A stretch of 64,000 nt of DNA. Source: Williamsia herbipolensis (GTDB lineage: Bacteria; Actinomycetota; Actinomycetes; Mycobacteriales; Mycobacteriaceae). Each line of letters opens with the position of its first letter. The first letter of the stretch is position 1. A program made the translations under genes and the position numbers. A model generated the notes under the pieces. It made no database searches and had not been told where the DNA came from. It was given only the letters and a program-made list of their open reading frames with translations. Below are positions 11,728 to 22,019 of this stretch, one piece after another. Location: NCBI RefSeq assembly GCF_000964005.1, contig NZ_JXYP01000038.1, forward strand, positions 124,001-188,000, read 5' to 3'.

Positions 11728-12288
11728 GTGCACGAACTCTTCGAGAAGCGATGGAGCGCACGAGGCCTCGACGCCTCGGCCACCATCCCCGCCGATCACC
11801 TCACCTCGATTCTGGAGGCGGGGCGCTGGGCGCCGACCTGGGGGTCGACGCAACCCGTGCGATTCGTGGTGGGAGTGCGCGGCGATGCGACGTTCACCAC
11901 ACTGACCGAGGTGCTCAGCCGCGGGAACGCCTGGGCGAGCGCGGCGTCGGCGTTGATCCTGCTCACCACCCGCGACGACGCCACCGACGCGAACGCGACC
12001 ACCTACGGTGCCGTCGATCTCGGTCTCGCGACCGCCCAGATGATCCTGCAGGCCGTCGATCTCGGGTACGTGGGTCACCCCATGGCCGGTTTCGAGGTCC
12101 CCGCGACCATCGAGCGCTTCGAGATCCCCGCGGGTGAGCGGCCGCTGGTGCTGCTCGCGGTCGGGACCCTCGCCGACCCGGCCACGCTGGAGCCGAAGAT
12201 CGCCGAGAAGGACGCACGCGAGCGCACACGACGGCCCCTGGGGGAGATCGCGTTCGCCGAGCGCTGGGGCCACCCCTTCGGCGGATGA
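11728..12288 (+). CDS. Nitroreductase-family FMN protein
   Basis: About 186 residues, with the FMN-binding N-terminal pattern of the nitroreductase fold (EKRWSARGLD, then ILEAGRWAPTWGSTQPVRFVV) and the C-terminal PLVLLAVGT strand. Members use NAD(P)H to reduce nitro-aromatics, quinones or related groups. The GTG at 11728 is preferred because it has GGGAGGGAC upstream; an ATG at 11689 overlapping the exporter's stop would add 13 residues. It is co-transcribed with the MFS gene and its stop overlaps the next start. The context suggests xenobiotic handling. Confidence 0.85.
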   Translation: MHELFEKRWSARGLDASATIPADHLTSILEAGRWAPTWGSTQPVRFVVGVRGDATFTTLTEVLSRGNAWASAASALILLTTRDDATDANATTYGAVDLGLATAQMILQAVDLGYVGHPMAGFEVPATIERFEIPAGERPLVLLAVGTLADPATLEPKIAEKDARERTRRPLGEIAFAERWGHPFGG

Positions 12289-13907
12289 GTTCCGACGACG
12301 ACTCGGCACACCATCCGCCGCCCCCGCGGCCGTCGTTGCGGGCGCTGTTCTTCGGGGTGTCGGGGTTCGGCACGCGCTGGCCGGCCGCGGTACGGGCCGC
12401 GGCCGCGTTCGCGCTGCCGGCCGTCGTCCTGCTGATCGGAGGACTCGGTCACAACGCGCTGTTCGCCGCGCTCGGTTCGTTCGCGGTGCTCTACGGCGAG
12501 AACCGTCCCTTCCGGATCCGATGGCGGGTCATCGGCATCGCCTCGGCGGCGCTGGTGGCCTCGGTCGCGGTGATGGGGTCCCTCGGCCACCTCGCCGACC
12601 TCGACGCCTCGGTCGCGGTGCGGTCGGGACTGGTGATGGCGTCGGTCGTCATCGCCGGGGTCGCGGTGTTCGTGGGCAATGCCCTGCGGATCGGTCCGCC
12701 CGGTCCGCTGTTCTTCGTGCTGACCGGCGGGATCTCCGCGACGGTGACCCAGCACGGTGTGAATCCGTGGGTCGTCGTCGCGTGTACCGCGGCCGGGACC
12801 GTCGGCTCGATGGTCGCCGGGATGGCCCCGGCGCTGGTGCACCGCTCACGACCCGAGGAGTCGTCGGTGAGCGCGGCCGTCGCCGCGATCGACGACTACC
12901 TCGCGACCGACGCCCCGCCGGAATCGGCTCTGCGGCAGGGTGCGTCGGGGCAACTCCTGCACGCCTGGAGCGTATTGCACGACGCCGCACAGACCGACGG
13001 CGTCCTGGCGCAGCGACTCTGGCAATCGCACCATCGACTCCACGGCGCCACCGAGGAAGACGAAACCCTCTCGACCGCACCGCTGCCGCGCCCGTCGGTG
13101 GGACAACGACTCCGGGCCGCCGCGCATCCGAACAGCCACGCCACGGTCGCGACCGTCCGGGTGGTCGTCGCGGCCACCGTCGTCGGGCTCGTCTCGGTCG
13201 CGGTCGGGTTGAGTCGACCGGACTGGGCGATCGCCGCGGTCGTCCTGGTTCTACAGCTCGGGCCCGACCGCATCCGCGGCGTGTTGCGCGGCGCCCATCG
13301 ACTCGCCGGAACCGTTGTCGGCGTGGGCCTGTTCGCGGTGGTGCACCTCCTCGAACCGGGCAGTGTGGCGCTCGTCGCGATCCTGACCGTCCTCACCTTC
13401 ACCATCGAGATCAGCGTGGTGAGCAACTACGGACTCGCCGTCCTCGCCATCACACCCCTCGCCCTGCTCATGTCGCCGACGACAGCGGGCCTCGCGGTGA
13501 TCGCGGGCGACCGGATCATCGAGACGGCGCTGGGCGTGGCCGTCGCGGTCGCCGCGTTGTGGGTCGTGAGCCCCGGCGCACATCGACGCACCACGCGGTG
13601 GTCCCGGTCGGCCGCGGTGGGGAACATGCGACGCCTGCTCGACGACGTCGCCGTCACCTCACCGCACACCGACGCCGCGCGGGCGGGCCGACGGGATGTG
13701 CAGTGGGCGCTGATGGAAGCCGAGCTCGCGGCCACCGAGAGCGCGGTCGACGAACCCCGCTGGGCCCACACCGACTGGCCCTCCCACGTACACCTGCGTC
13801 ACCTCGGCCACGACCTTCTCGCCGCGTGCTGGACGGCTCCACGCGACCGTCCGCTCGGCGCGGACGTGGTCTCCGACCTCCGAGCCCGTGCGGCCGCGGT
13901 CGGGTGA
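12285..13907 (+). CDS. FUSC-family membrane protein (aromatic acid exporter-like)
   Basis: The 540-residue protein has two hydrophobic blocks (about residues 25-190 and 285-430), each with several helices, separated and followed by cytoplasmic helical parts. This is the duplicated arrangement of the FUSC/YccS/AaeB families. The second block contains the conserved VGLSRPDWAIAAVVL segment. Its ATG overlaps the nitroreductase stop by four bases. Related proteins export aromatic carboxylic acids or affect envelope stress, so this may complete the TetR-controlled detoxification group. The specific substrate is unknown. Confidence 0.85.
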   Translation: MSSDDDSAHHPPPPRPSLRALFFGVSGFGTRWPAAVRAAAAFALPAVVLLIGGLGHNALFAALGSFAVLYGENRPFRIRWRVIGIASAALVASVAVMGSLGHLADLDASVAVRSGLVMASVVIAGVAVFVGNALRIGPPGPLFFVLTGGISATVTQHGVNPWVVVACTAAGTVGSMVAGMAPALVHRSRPEESSVSAAVAAIDDYLATDAPPESALRQGASGQLLHAWSVLHDAAQTDGVLAQRLWQSHHRLHGATEEDETLSTAPLPRPSVGQRLRAAAHPNSHATVATVRVVVAATVVGLVSVAVGLSRPDWAIAAVVLVLQLGPDRIRGVLRGAHRLAGTVVGVGLFAVVHLLEPGSVALVAILTVLTFTIEISVVSNYGLAVLAITPLALLMSPTTAGLAVIAGDRIIETALGVAVAVAALWVVSPGAHRRTTRWSRSAAVGNMRRLLDDVAVTSPHTDAARAGRRDVQWALMEAELAATESAVDEPRWAHTDWPSHVHLRHLGHDLLAACWTAPRDRPLGADVVSDLRARAAAVG

Positions 13908-13976
13908 CCTCTCGGGGATCAGCTCTTGGGGACGACTGTTTGGCCCATCACGGGGGCGGGGGTATCGTCTGCCACC

Positions 13977-14018
13977 ATGCGGCGCAGCCTCCTTCTCGGG
14001 TGCCGCGGCGGGGTCTGA
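13977..14018 (+). CDS. leuA leader peptide, MRRSLLLGCRGGV
   Basis: A 13-codon frame opens at ATG 13977 and ends at TGA 14018. It carries three consecutive leucine codons (CTC CTT CTC) about 100 bp before leuA. Ribosome stalling at these codons when charged Leu-tRNA is scarce would be the classical attenuation trigger. Leucine-rich leaders before leuA are known or predicted in several actinobacteria. The peptide is too short for coding statistics, so position, Leu run and the following hairpin are the evidence. Confidence 0.7.
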   Translation: MRRSLLLGCRGGV

Positions 14019-14038
14019 TCAGACCGGCTCCCCGTCGC
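14005..14038 (+). promoter_or_regulatory. Candidate attenuator hairpin of leuA
   Basis: GCGGCGGGG (14005-14013) pairs with CCCCGTCGC (14030-14038) in a nine-base stem with one G-U pair. The stem overlaps the last codons and stop of the leader peptide, so a ribosome at the Leu codons or at the stop would change its folding. A second perfect palindrome, GGTCTGATCAGACC (14012-14025), overlaps it and may be an alternative pairing. No U-run follows. Confidence 0.55.
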
Positions 14039-14087
14039 GGGGGTCGATCCTGCGCCGGTCACTTCATCCACGACCACGGAGAAATGA

Positions 14088-15956
<1,869 letters not shown>

Positions 15957-15979
15957 CCCGCGCCGACCCGCCCTGAACC

Positions 15980-16013
15980 GACGAACCCGCCTCCTGCGTG
16001 AGGCGGGTTCGTC
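15980..16013. terminator. Bidirectional intrinsic terminator, leuA / SDR
   Basis: A perfect 14-bp stem (15980-15993 with 16000-16013, arms GACGAACCCGCCTC and GAGGCGGGTTCGTC) has a six-base loop. It lies between the convergent leuA and SDR genes and includes the SDR stop codon. It lacks a long U-tract, as is usual in high-GC actinobacteria. Confidence 0.8.
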
Positions 16014-16812
16014 AGTTCGGCGCGGGTTCGCACAGGCGGCTTCTCACCAGTCGAGGGGGATGGCCCGGAACGGCACCGTCGAACGGTGCGCCATCCCGTG
16101 CCGTGAGCGTCTGCACCGTGGATGCGCCGACCGGGACACGCAGGGGCGGTGAGTCCATCTCGGCCGCATCGACGATCGCCGTCGCCACCTCGGCCGGGGT
16201 CAGCATCGACGAGAACACATCCCCGCGCTGCGACATCAGTGGCGCGTACGGGTCATCGGGCAGCGCGTATCTGAGGACGTCGTCGAGTGCCCCGGTCGAG
16301 ATCGCGCCCGGTTCGATGAGCGACGCGTGGATCCCGAAGTGCCCCACCTCGATCGCGAGCTCCTCGACAAGCGCCTCGAGCGCCCACTTCGTGGCTGCGT
16401 AGGCCGCGTTTCCGGGCAGCACCACGCGCCCGACAACGCTGGACAGGAACAGCAACCGACCACTTCCCCGCGTCCGCATCTGGGGGAGCACGGCCTGGGC
16501 GGTCCGGATCGAACCGACGGTGTTGGCCGAGAACAGCCGCTCGAGTTCTGCCGGTGGCGTGGCCTCGACCGACGCATGGAAGATCACGCCCGCGTTGGAG
16601 ACCAGGATGTCGAGATCGCCGGCCTCCGCGATGGCTGCGTCGACAGACGCCTGATCGGTCACGTCGAGCGCGAGACGCTGGTCGACATCGAGATCGTCCA
16701 GCGTTCGGGGATCACGGGCGGTGGCGACCACACGATGTCCGCGGGCGGCGAACTCCTCGGCGGTGGCGCGGCCGAGGCCTTTCGACGCTCCGGTGATGAG
16801 TACCGATGGCAT
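16012..16812 (-). CDS. Short-chain dehydrogenase/reductase (SDR)
   Basis: A classical SDR of 266 residues. It has the cofactor motif TGASKGLG at 7-14, the NAG motif (VSNAGV), a catalytic Ser in LFLSSVVG, and YAATK as the Tyr-x-x-x-Lys pair. The ATG at 16812 has a GGAAGGAA ribosome-binding site. The C-terminus beyond the Rossmann core is loosely conserved. It is divergent from the HxlR regulator, and a Baeyer-Villiger-type monooxygenase follows that regulator. An alcohol dehydrogenase feeding a ketone to the monooxygenase is a reasonable guess, but no substrate is visible. Confidence 0.88.
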   Translation of the reverse strand: MPSVLITGASKGLGRATAEEFAARGHRVVATARDPRTLDDLDVDQRLALDVTDQASVDAAIAEAGDLDILVSNAGVIFHASVEATPPAELERLFSANTVGSIRTAQAVLPQMRTRGSGRLLFLSSVVGRVVLPGNAAYAATKWALEALVEELAIEVGHFGIHASLIEPGAISTGALDDVLRYALPDDPYAPLMSQRGDVFSSMLTPAEVATAIVDAAEMDSPPLRVPVGASTVQTLTARDGAPFDGAVPGHPPRLVRSRLCEPAPN

Positions 16813-16890
16813 GGCATTTCCTTCCTGGTCGACGCGACCTGTCGGTGGGTTTGGTTTTCCAACTCACTCGGCCGGCGTTACGCTAACACC

Positions 16891-17241
16891 GTGAGTCCCG
16901 AAGTCAAACCGACAATGCTTGCCGGCGTCCGCGAATGCCCCATCGACGACGCCCTCACCGTCGTGGGTGATCGCTGGTCACTGCTCGTGGTGCGTGAGAT
17001 CGGTTTCGGCGTGACCCGGTTCAACGACATCGCGCGACACACCGGGATGGCCCGCGACCGGCTGGCATCTCGCCTCCGCTCGCTCGAGACCGCGGGCATC
17101 ATCCGACGAGAGCAGTACAACGAGCGGCCTCCGAGGCACGAGTACCTGTTGACCGAATCCGGCCGTGGCCTGCTCCCCGTTCTGGACGCGCTGCGGCGAT
17201 GGGGCGACATGATGCCCCACGGGGCGCCTGCCACTCCTTGA
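16891..17241 (+). CDS. HxlR-family winged-helix regulator
   Basis: The 116-residue protein contains the HxlR signature: a Cys near the start (RECPIDDALTVVGDRWSLLVVREI) and the winged helix with RFNDIARHTGMARDRLASRLRSLETAGII. HxlR proteins often sense reactive electrophiles or aldehydes through that Cys. The GTG at 16891 is chosen because TACGCT (16879-16884) lies six bases upstream, which suits a leaderless mRNA; the ATG at 16915 is the alternative. TTGG-TTTT-CCAA at 16851-16862 could be an operator for the divergent SDR gene. Confidence 0.85.
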   Translation: MSPEVKPTMLAGVRECPIDDALTVVGDRWSLLVVREIGFGVTRFNDIARHTGMARDRLASRLRSLETAGIIRREQYNERPPRHEYLLTESGRGLLPVLDALRRWGDMMPHGAPATP

Positions 17242-17275
17242 CTCGACGGCGGGGATGCACGACACTCGGGCTACA

Positions 17276-17292
17276 TGTGACGATGAGTCACA
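17276..17292. promoter_or_regulatory. Inverted repeat upstream of the monooxygenase gene
   Basis: TGTGAC-GATGA-GTCACA is a perfect 6-5-6 inverted repeat placed 20 bp before the monooxygenase start. It resembles a CRP/GlxR half-site pair, but the TGTGA and TCACA halves are seven bases apart rather than six. It may equally be a site for the adjacent HxlR protein. Confidence 0.45.
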
Positions 17293-17311
17293 CTTAGTTG
17301 AGGGGTCGACG

Positions 17312-18811
17312 ATGACACCACAGTTCGACGCGATCATCGTCGGCGCAGGCTTCGGCGGCATGGGTGCGGCGATCGCACTCCGCGAACTGGGGTACGAACG
17401 TCTGACGATTCTCGACCGCGAGGACGACCTCGGCGGTACGTGGCACGTCAACCACTACCCCGGGCTCGCCGTCGACATCGCGTCGGTCACCTACTCGTAC
17501 TCGTTCGCCCCGAACCCCCACTGGTCCCGACTGTTCGCACCCGGCGCCGAGCTGAAGAAGTACGCCGAGCACATCGCCGACACCTACGACCTCCGACGCT
17601 CCATGCGTTTCGGTGTCAGTGTGCAGCGCGCCGAATGGGATGACGGCGAACACCACTGGACCGTGACCACCGACGCGGGCGAGACCCTCACCGGACGCTT
17701 TCTCGTGACCGCGACCGGATTCCTGTCGCAACCCCATACGCCCGACTTCCCGGGCATCGACGAGTTCGCGGGCACGATCATCCACACCACCCGGTGGGAT
17801 GACGACCACGACTTCACCGGCGAGCGCGCGGCGATCATCGGCACGGGCGCCACAGCTGTGCAACTCATCCCCGAGATTGCTGCGCGCGCAACCGCTCTCA
17901 CGGTCTTCCAACGTACCCCCATCTGGGTGGTGCCCAAGATCGACTTCGCCATACCCCCATTCGTGCAGCGCCTGTTCGCCCGTGTGCCGCGCACCCAGCG
18001 GGCGGCCCGATCGGTGAACAACGCGATCCTCGAGGGGATCATGGTGGTGGGTGTGCTGCACTTCCGGCAGGCCAAGATCGTCAACAAGATCGCCGCCGCC
18101 GCCGCGCGGGCGCATCTGAGGGTCTCGGTTCGCGGTCGCGCGACGAGGAAGGCCCTCACGCCGCACTACGACTTCGGCTGCAAACGACCGACGTTCTCCA
18201 ACAAGTACTTCCGCACCTTCAACCGCCCGAACACCCGGCTGCAGACATCGTCGATCGAACGCTTCGAGAGCGACGCGGTGATCACCGCCGACGGCACCCG
18301 CACACCGATCGACACACTCGTGCTGGCGACCGGTTTCAACCTCTGGGACACCAATTTCCCTGCGTTGCAGATCATCGGACGCGAGGGACGCGACCTCGGT
18401 GCGTGGTGGCGTGAACACCGGTTCCAGGCGTACGAGGGCATCACGATCCCGAGGTTCCCGAACCTGCTGAGCCTGAACAGTCCGTACTCCTACAGCGGGC
18501 TGTCCTACTTCACGACGATCGAATCGCAGATGGCCCACATGCGACGTCTGCTCGGCGAGCTGTCGCGGCGTGGCGCGGACACCTTCGAGGTGACCGACGA
18601 CGCGAACTCCGCCTTCCTCGACGACGTCACCGAGAAGCTCGGTGACTCGGTGTTCTACGGCGGCCAGTGCTCCACCTCGCGGAGTTACTACTTCAACCAG
18701 CACGGCGAGGCGGCACTGCTGCGTCCGACCTCGACATCGAACAGCCTCCATTCGGCCTCGACGTTCCCGCTCTCGGACTACGCGTTCGGTACCAGCACCC
18801 AGCCCGCCTGA
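17312..18811 (+). CDS. Flavin monooxygenase, Baeyer-Villiger type I
   Basis: A 499-residue FAD- and NADPH-dependent monooxygenase. It shows GAGFGG (residues 11-16) for FAD, the type I Baeyer-Villiger fingerprint FAGTIIHTTRW, and the second Rossmann motif GTGATAVQ for NADPH. Such enzymes insert oxygen next to a ketone to form an ester or lactone. The ATG at 17312 follows GAGGGG; an upstream ATG at 17255 would place the inverted repeat inside the coding region. It is next to HxlR and SDR genes and probably forms one catabolic or detoxifying unit with them. Confidence 0.92.
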   Translation: MTPQFDAIIVGAGFGGMGAAIALRELGYERLTILDREDDLGGTWHVNHYPGLAVDIASVTYSYSFAPNPHWSRLFAPGAELKKYAEHIADTYDLRRSMRFGVSVQRAEWDDGEHHWTVTTDAGETLTGRFLVTATGFLSQPHTPDFPGIDEFAGTIIHTTRWDDDHDFTGERAAIIGTGATAVQLIPEIAARATALTVFQRTPIWVVPKIDFAIPPFVQRLFARVPRTQRAARSVNNAILEGIMVVGVLHFRQAKIVNKIAAAAARAHLRVSVRGRATRKALTPHYDFGCKRPTFSNKYFRTFNRPNTRLQTSSIERFESDAVITADGTRTPIDTLVLATGFNLWDTNFPALQIIGREGRDLGAWWREHRFQAYEGITIPRFPNLLSLNSPYSYSGLSYFTTIESQMAHMRRLLGELSRRGADTFEVTDDANSAFLDDVTEKLGDSVFYGGQCSTSRSYYFNQHGEAALLRPTSTSNSLHSASTFPLSDYAFGTSTQPA

Positions 18812-18866
18812 GACGCCGCTGCCGGCGCCACCCCGTCACGCGGTACGGCCGTTCTCGCCGCCGCCG

Positions 18867-19757
18867 TCACTCGATGCTCGCGCACAACCCACGGATGTCC
18901 TCGGCCACGGCGGCGTTGACGCGTCGCTCGAGGGCCGTCGGTCGGTGGAGGATCTCGTAGACGCGGGCCGCGCGCACGCCGGAGAGCACCAGCCGATGGA
19001 CCTGCGGATGCCGCACCGCGTGACGGGGCATGAGGGCGATGCCGTGGCCGGCGGCGACCATGGCCTCGATGACCGCGAAGTCGTTGATGCGGTGGACGAC
19101 CCGGGGTGCGACACCGGTCACCGTCGCCAGTGACAGCAGCACGTCGTCGACCGGGAACCCACCGCGCACGCTGATCCAGTCCTCGTCGTCGAGATCGTCG
19201 AGACTCACCGATTCCTGCTCGGAGAGCCGGTGGTCGGGCGGCACGACGAGGTCGACGGGCTCACGCATCACCACGGCGGAGCGAACGCGGGGCGACGTGA
19301 TCGAGGGCGCGCGTTCGTCACGGTGGGTGAGCACGAGATCGTGGTCGGCCAGCGCATCGGGCGCCGAGCCGTAGGGCACGTCGACATCGGCGGCCACGAG
19401 GTCGATCCCCGACGACCGCGTCGCCGACAGCAGACCCGGTAGCAGCAGCGCCGCGGCCGAGGGGAACATCGCGAGTCGCACCGTGCCGACGGTGGTGCGA
19501 GAACGGGCGGCCATCTCCTCGGCCGCCCGGTCGACGGCGGCGATCACCTCGTCGGCGCGCAGCACCAGCGCACGGCCCGCGTCGGTGAGCCGCAGACCGC
19601 GCCCCTGCTGCTCGAGGAGATCGATACCCGCCTCGCGAGCCAGTACCTTCAACTGCTGCGACACCGCCGAGGGGGTGAGGCGCATCGCATCGGCGACGGC
19701 ACCCACACTGCCCCGGTCGGCGAACTCCCTGAGCAGCCGCAAGCGGTGGACATCCAT
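18867..19757 (-). CDS. LysR-type transcriptional regulator
   Basis: A 296-residue regulator with an N-terminal winged helix (residues 3-60, containing LLREFADRGSVGAVADAMRL and PSAVSQQLKVL), a linker helix, and a periplasmic-binding-like effector domain. It is divergent from an EamA exporter. That arrangement usually means autoregulation plus ligand-dependent activation of the exporter, as in LysG-LysE-type pairs. The ATG at 19757 fits the usual distance to the helix-turn-helix. Confidence 0.93.
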   Translation of the reverse strand: MDVHRLRLLREFADRGSVGAVADAMRLTPSAVSQQLKVLAREAGIDLLEQQGRGLRLTDAGRALVLRADEVIAAVDRAAEEMAARSRTTVGTVRLAMFPSAAALLLPGLLSATRSSGIDLVAADVDVPYGSAPDALADHDLVLTHRDERAPSITSPRVRSAVVMREPVDLVVPPDHRLSEQESVSLDDLDDEDWISVRGGFPVDDVLLSLATVTGVAPRVVHRINDFAVIEAMVAAGHGIALMPRHAVRHPQVHRLVLSGVRAARVYEILHRPTALERRVNAAVAEDIRGLCASIE

Positions 19758-19797
19758 GTAGCAAATCTACAATGACCGTCCACAACAATTCGATTGT
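19758..19797. promoter_or_regulatory. Candidate LysR binding region
   Basis: Two small dyads fill the LysR-EamA gap: GTAG-CAAAT-CTAC (19758-19770) and ACAAT-TCG-ATTGT (19785-19797). They have the size and position of the recognition and activation sites of LysR-type proteins. Binding is inferred from location. Confidence 0.5.
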
Positions 19798-19830
19798 GCT
19801 GAAGCGGCCGGCTCGCCCATCGTTGTCCGC

Positions 19831-20856
19831 ATGAGCACTCGCCACCGTCTGATCGGTCTGACCGTCGTCGTGCTGTGGGGTCTGAACTTCATCGCGATCC
19901 ACGCGGGCCTCGAACACTTCCCGCCGTTCTTCTTCGCCGCCCTGCGCTTCGCCGTGATGGCCGTCCCGGTGATCCTGTTCGTCCCCTTCCCGAACGTCCC
20001 CGTGCGTTGGCTGCTTCTGTACGGAGCCGGATTCGGCATCGTCCAGTTCGCGTTCCTGTTCCTGGCGTTGGCGACCGGCATGCCCACCGGTCTCGCGTCA
20101 CTGGTGCTCCAGTCGTCGGCGCCGTTCACCGTCATCCTCGGGGTGGTGTTGCTCGGCGAGCGGATGACGCTGCGGCAGGTGGTGGGCATCGGCGTCGCGA
20201 TCGTCGGAATGGTGGTGATCGGGATCGACCGGGCCGAGGCCGGCGCCGGGATCGGCGTGCTCCCGATGCTGCTCACCCTCATCGCCGGGCTCGGCTGGGC
20301 GTTCGGCAATCTCGGCAGCCGTCTGGCCAAGCCCGACAACCCCATGCGGCTCACGCTGTGGATGTGCGTGATCCCGCCGATCCCGCTCTACCTCATGAGC
20401 CTGGTGATCGAGGGCCCCTCGGCGGGGGTCGACGCACTGTCGACCGCGTTCACGCACGAGGGTCTGATCGCGCTCGGCGGACTCGCCTACGTGATCGTGC
20501 TGGGGACCGTCGCCGGGTCGGGACTGTGGACCTATCTGATGAGCAAGCACCCGGCGAGCACGGTGGCGCCGTTCTCGCTGCTGGTGCCCGTGGTGGGGAT
20601 CACCGCCTCATGGCTCGTGCTCGGTGAGAACCCGTCTGCGCTGCAGCTCATCGGGGCCGCGGTGGTCATCATCGGCTGCCTCGGCGGGATGATGGGCGCG
20701 GCGGGCAGAGCGGTCCCTGTGACAGACTCATCGGCATGTCCGACGCCCCCACGCAACGCCGGGCGCGCCTCCCGATTCGTACCCGGACGGCGCTCGCGGC
20801 GGCCGCAGGAGCTCGCTGGGCCTCCCAGAGAACCGGTCGCGGCAAAGGCTCCATGA
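19831..20856 (+). CDS. EamA/DMT-family exporter with a C-terminal tail overlapping murT
   Basis: A ten-helix drug/metabolite transporter with two EamA repeats (about residues 5-135 and 145-290). Segments typical of the family are VVLWGLNFIAIHAGLEHFPP and the ASTVAPFSLLVPVVGI motif in the second half. Such proteins export amino acids or metabolites. The membrane part ends near residue 292; the remaining 50 residues are hydrophilic and Arg/Pro-rich. The last 121 nt are read in a second frame through the start of murT, an unusually long same-strand overlap. A recently lost stop codon would explain the tail. Confidence 0.85.
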   Translation: MSTRHRLIGLTVVVLWGLNFIAIHAGLEHFPPFFFAALRFAVMAVPVILFVPFPNVPVRWLLLYGAGFGIVQFAFLFLALATGMPTGLASLVLQSSAPFTVILGVVLLGERMTLRQVVGIGVAIVGMVVIGIDRAEAGAGIGVLPMLLTLIAGLGWAFGNLGSRLAKPDNPMRLTLWMCVIPPIPLYLMSLVIEGPSAGVDALSTAFTHEGLIALGGLAYVIVLGTVAGSGLWTYLMSKHPASTVAPFSLLVPVVGITASWLVLGENPSALQLIGAAVVIIGCLGGMMGAAGRAVPVTDSSACPTPPRNAGRASRFVPGRRSRRPQELAGPPREPVAAKAP

Positions 20857-22019
20857 TCGGTGGCCTCATCGCCGCGAAGATCGACCCCTCGATCATGGGT
20901 CGTCTCGCGGGCGGCAAGGCCACCGCGCTCATCACCGGCACCAACGGCAAGTCCACGACGACGAAGATGACCGCCGCGGCGCTGGCCGGTCTCGGTGGCG
21001 TCATCAGTCAGGCCGACGGCGCGAACATGGACGCCGGCATCATCGCCGCGCTCACCCTCGGACGCGACGCGCCGTACGCGGCGATCGAGGTCGACGAGCT
21101 GCACGTGCCCCACGTGTCCGACGCGGTCGATCCCGACGTGCTTGTGCTGCTGAATCTCTCACGCGATCAGCTCGACCGCGTGGGCGAGATCAACATCATC
21201 GAGCGCAGGCTGCGCGAGGGCATCGCCAGACACCCCGACATGACGGTGATCGCCAACTGCGACGACGTGCTCGTCGCCTCCGCGGCGTACGACGCGGCGA
21301 ACGTGGTGTGGGTCGCGGCCGGCGCCGGATGGGCCAACGACTCGGTGAGCTGCCCACGCTCGGGCGAACCGATCATCCGTTCCGGCGACGACTGGTACAG
21401 CAGCGGAACCGACTTCCGGCGCCCCACACCCTCGTGGTGGTTCGACGACGACTCCATCCACGGCCCCGACGTCTTCACCGCGCCGATGACCCTCACCCTG
21501 CCCGGGAAGGCCAACCGCGGCAACGCGACCCAGGCCGTCGCCGCAGCGGTGGCCATGGGCGCCGACCCCCACGCAGCGGTCGCCGCGGTGTCCGGTGTCG
21601 GCGAGGTCGCCGGGCGGTACGGGGTGCGCACCGTCGGCCCGCACTCGGTGCGTCTGCTGCTCGCCAAGAACCCCGCCGGATGGCAGGAGGCGCTGTCGAT
21701 GATCGATCCCGACGCCGCCGGACTGGTGATCGCCGTCAACGGCCAGGTGCCCGACGGCGAGGACCTCTCGTGGCTCTGGGACGTGCGTTTCGAGCACTTC
21801 GAGAACACGACGGTGGTCGCCGCGGGAGAACGGGCCTCCGATCTCGGGGTGCGTCTCATCTACGCCGGAGCCGAGCACCAGACCATCCCCGATCCGTTGG
21901 TCGCCATCGCCTCGTGCCCTCCCGGCCGGGTGGACGTCCTCGCCAACTACACCGCGTTCCGTGACCTCGGCGTCGCCATCGACCGGATCGAACGCTCGGA
22001 GGGGACCCGCCGTGGCTGA
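20736..22019 (+). CDS. murT: MurT, lipid II isoglutaminyl synthase subunit
   Basis: With GatD, MurT amidates the alpha-carboxyl of D-Glu in the lipid II stem peptide. The 427-residue Mur-ligase-like protein has GTNGKSTTTK (68-77) and the central LPGKANRGNATQA segment. The C-terminal half has the DUF1727-type domain, including AGRYG and NPAGWQEAL. The ATG at 20736 is kept although it lies inside the exporter frame, because residues 15-45 resemble the conserved N-terminus of actinobacterial MurT. An ATG at 20853 overlaps the exporter stop (ATGA) but would remove that part. Of the four Cys of the zinc ribbon described for staphylococcal MurT, only Cys206 is evident (CPRSG); the second half reads WYSSG. 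Confidence 0.94.
   Translation: MSDAPTQRRARLPIRTRTALAAAAGARWASQRTGRGKGSMIGGLIAAKIDPSIMGRLAGGKATALITGTNGKSTTTKMTAAALAGLGGVISQADGANMDAGIIAALTLGRDAPYAAIEVDELHVPHVSDAVDPDVLVLLNLSRDQLDRVGEINIIERRLREGIARHPDMTVIANCDDVLVASAAYDAANVVWVAAGAGWANDSVSCPRSGEPIIRSGDDWYSSGTDFRRPTPSWWFDDDSIHGPDVFTAPMTLTLPGKANRGNATQAVAAAVAMGADPHAAVAAVSGVGEVAGRYGVRTVGPHSVRLLLAKNPAGWQEALSMIDPDAAGLVIAVNGQVPDGEDLSWLWDVRFEHFENTTVVAAGERASDLGVRLIYAGAEHQTIPDPLVAIASCPPGRVDVLANYTAFRDLGVAIDRIERSEGTRRG

Noticed and set aside
17276-17292. Standard CRP/GlxR binding site
   Set aside because: The half-sites are seven bases apart instead of six, so only a general inverted repeat is reported.
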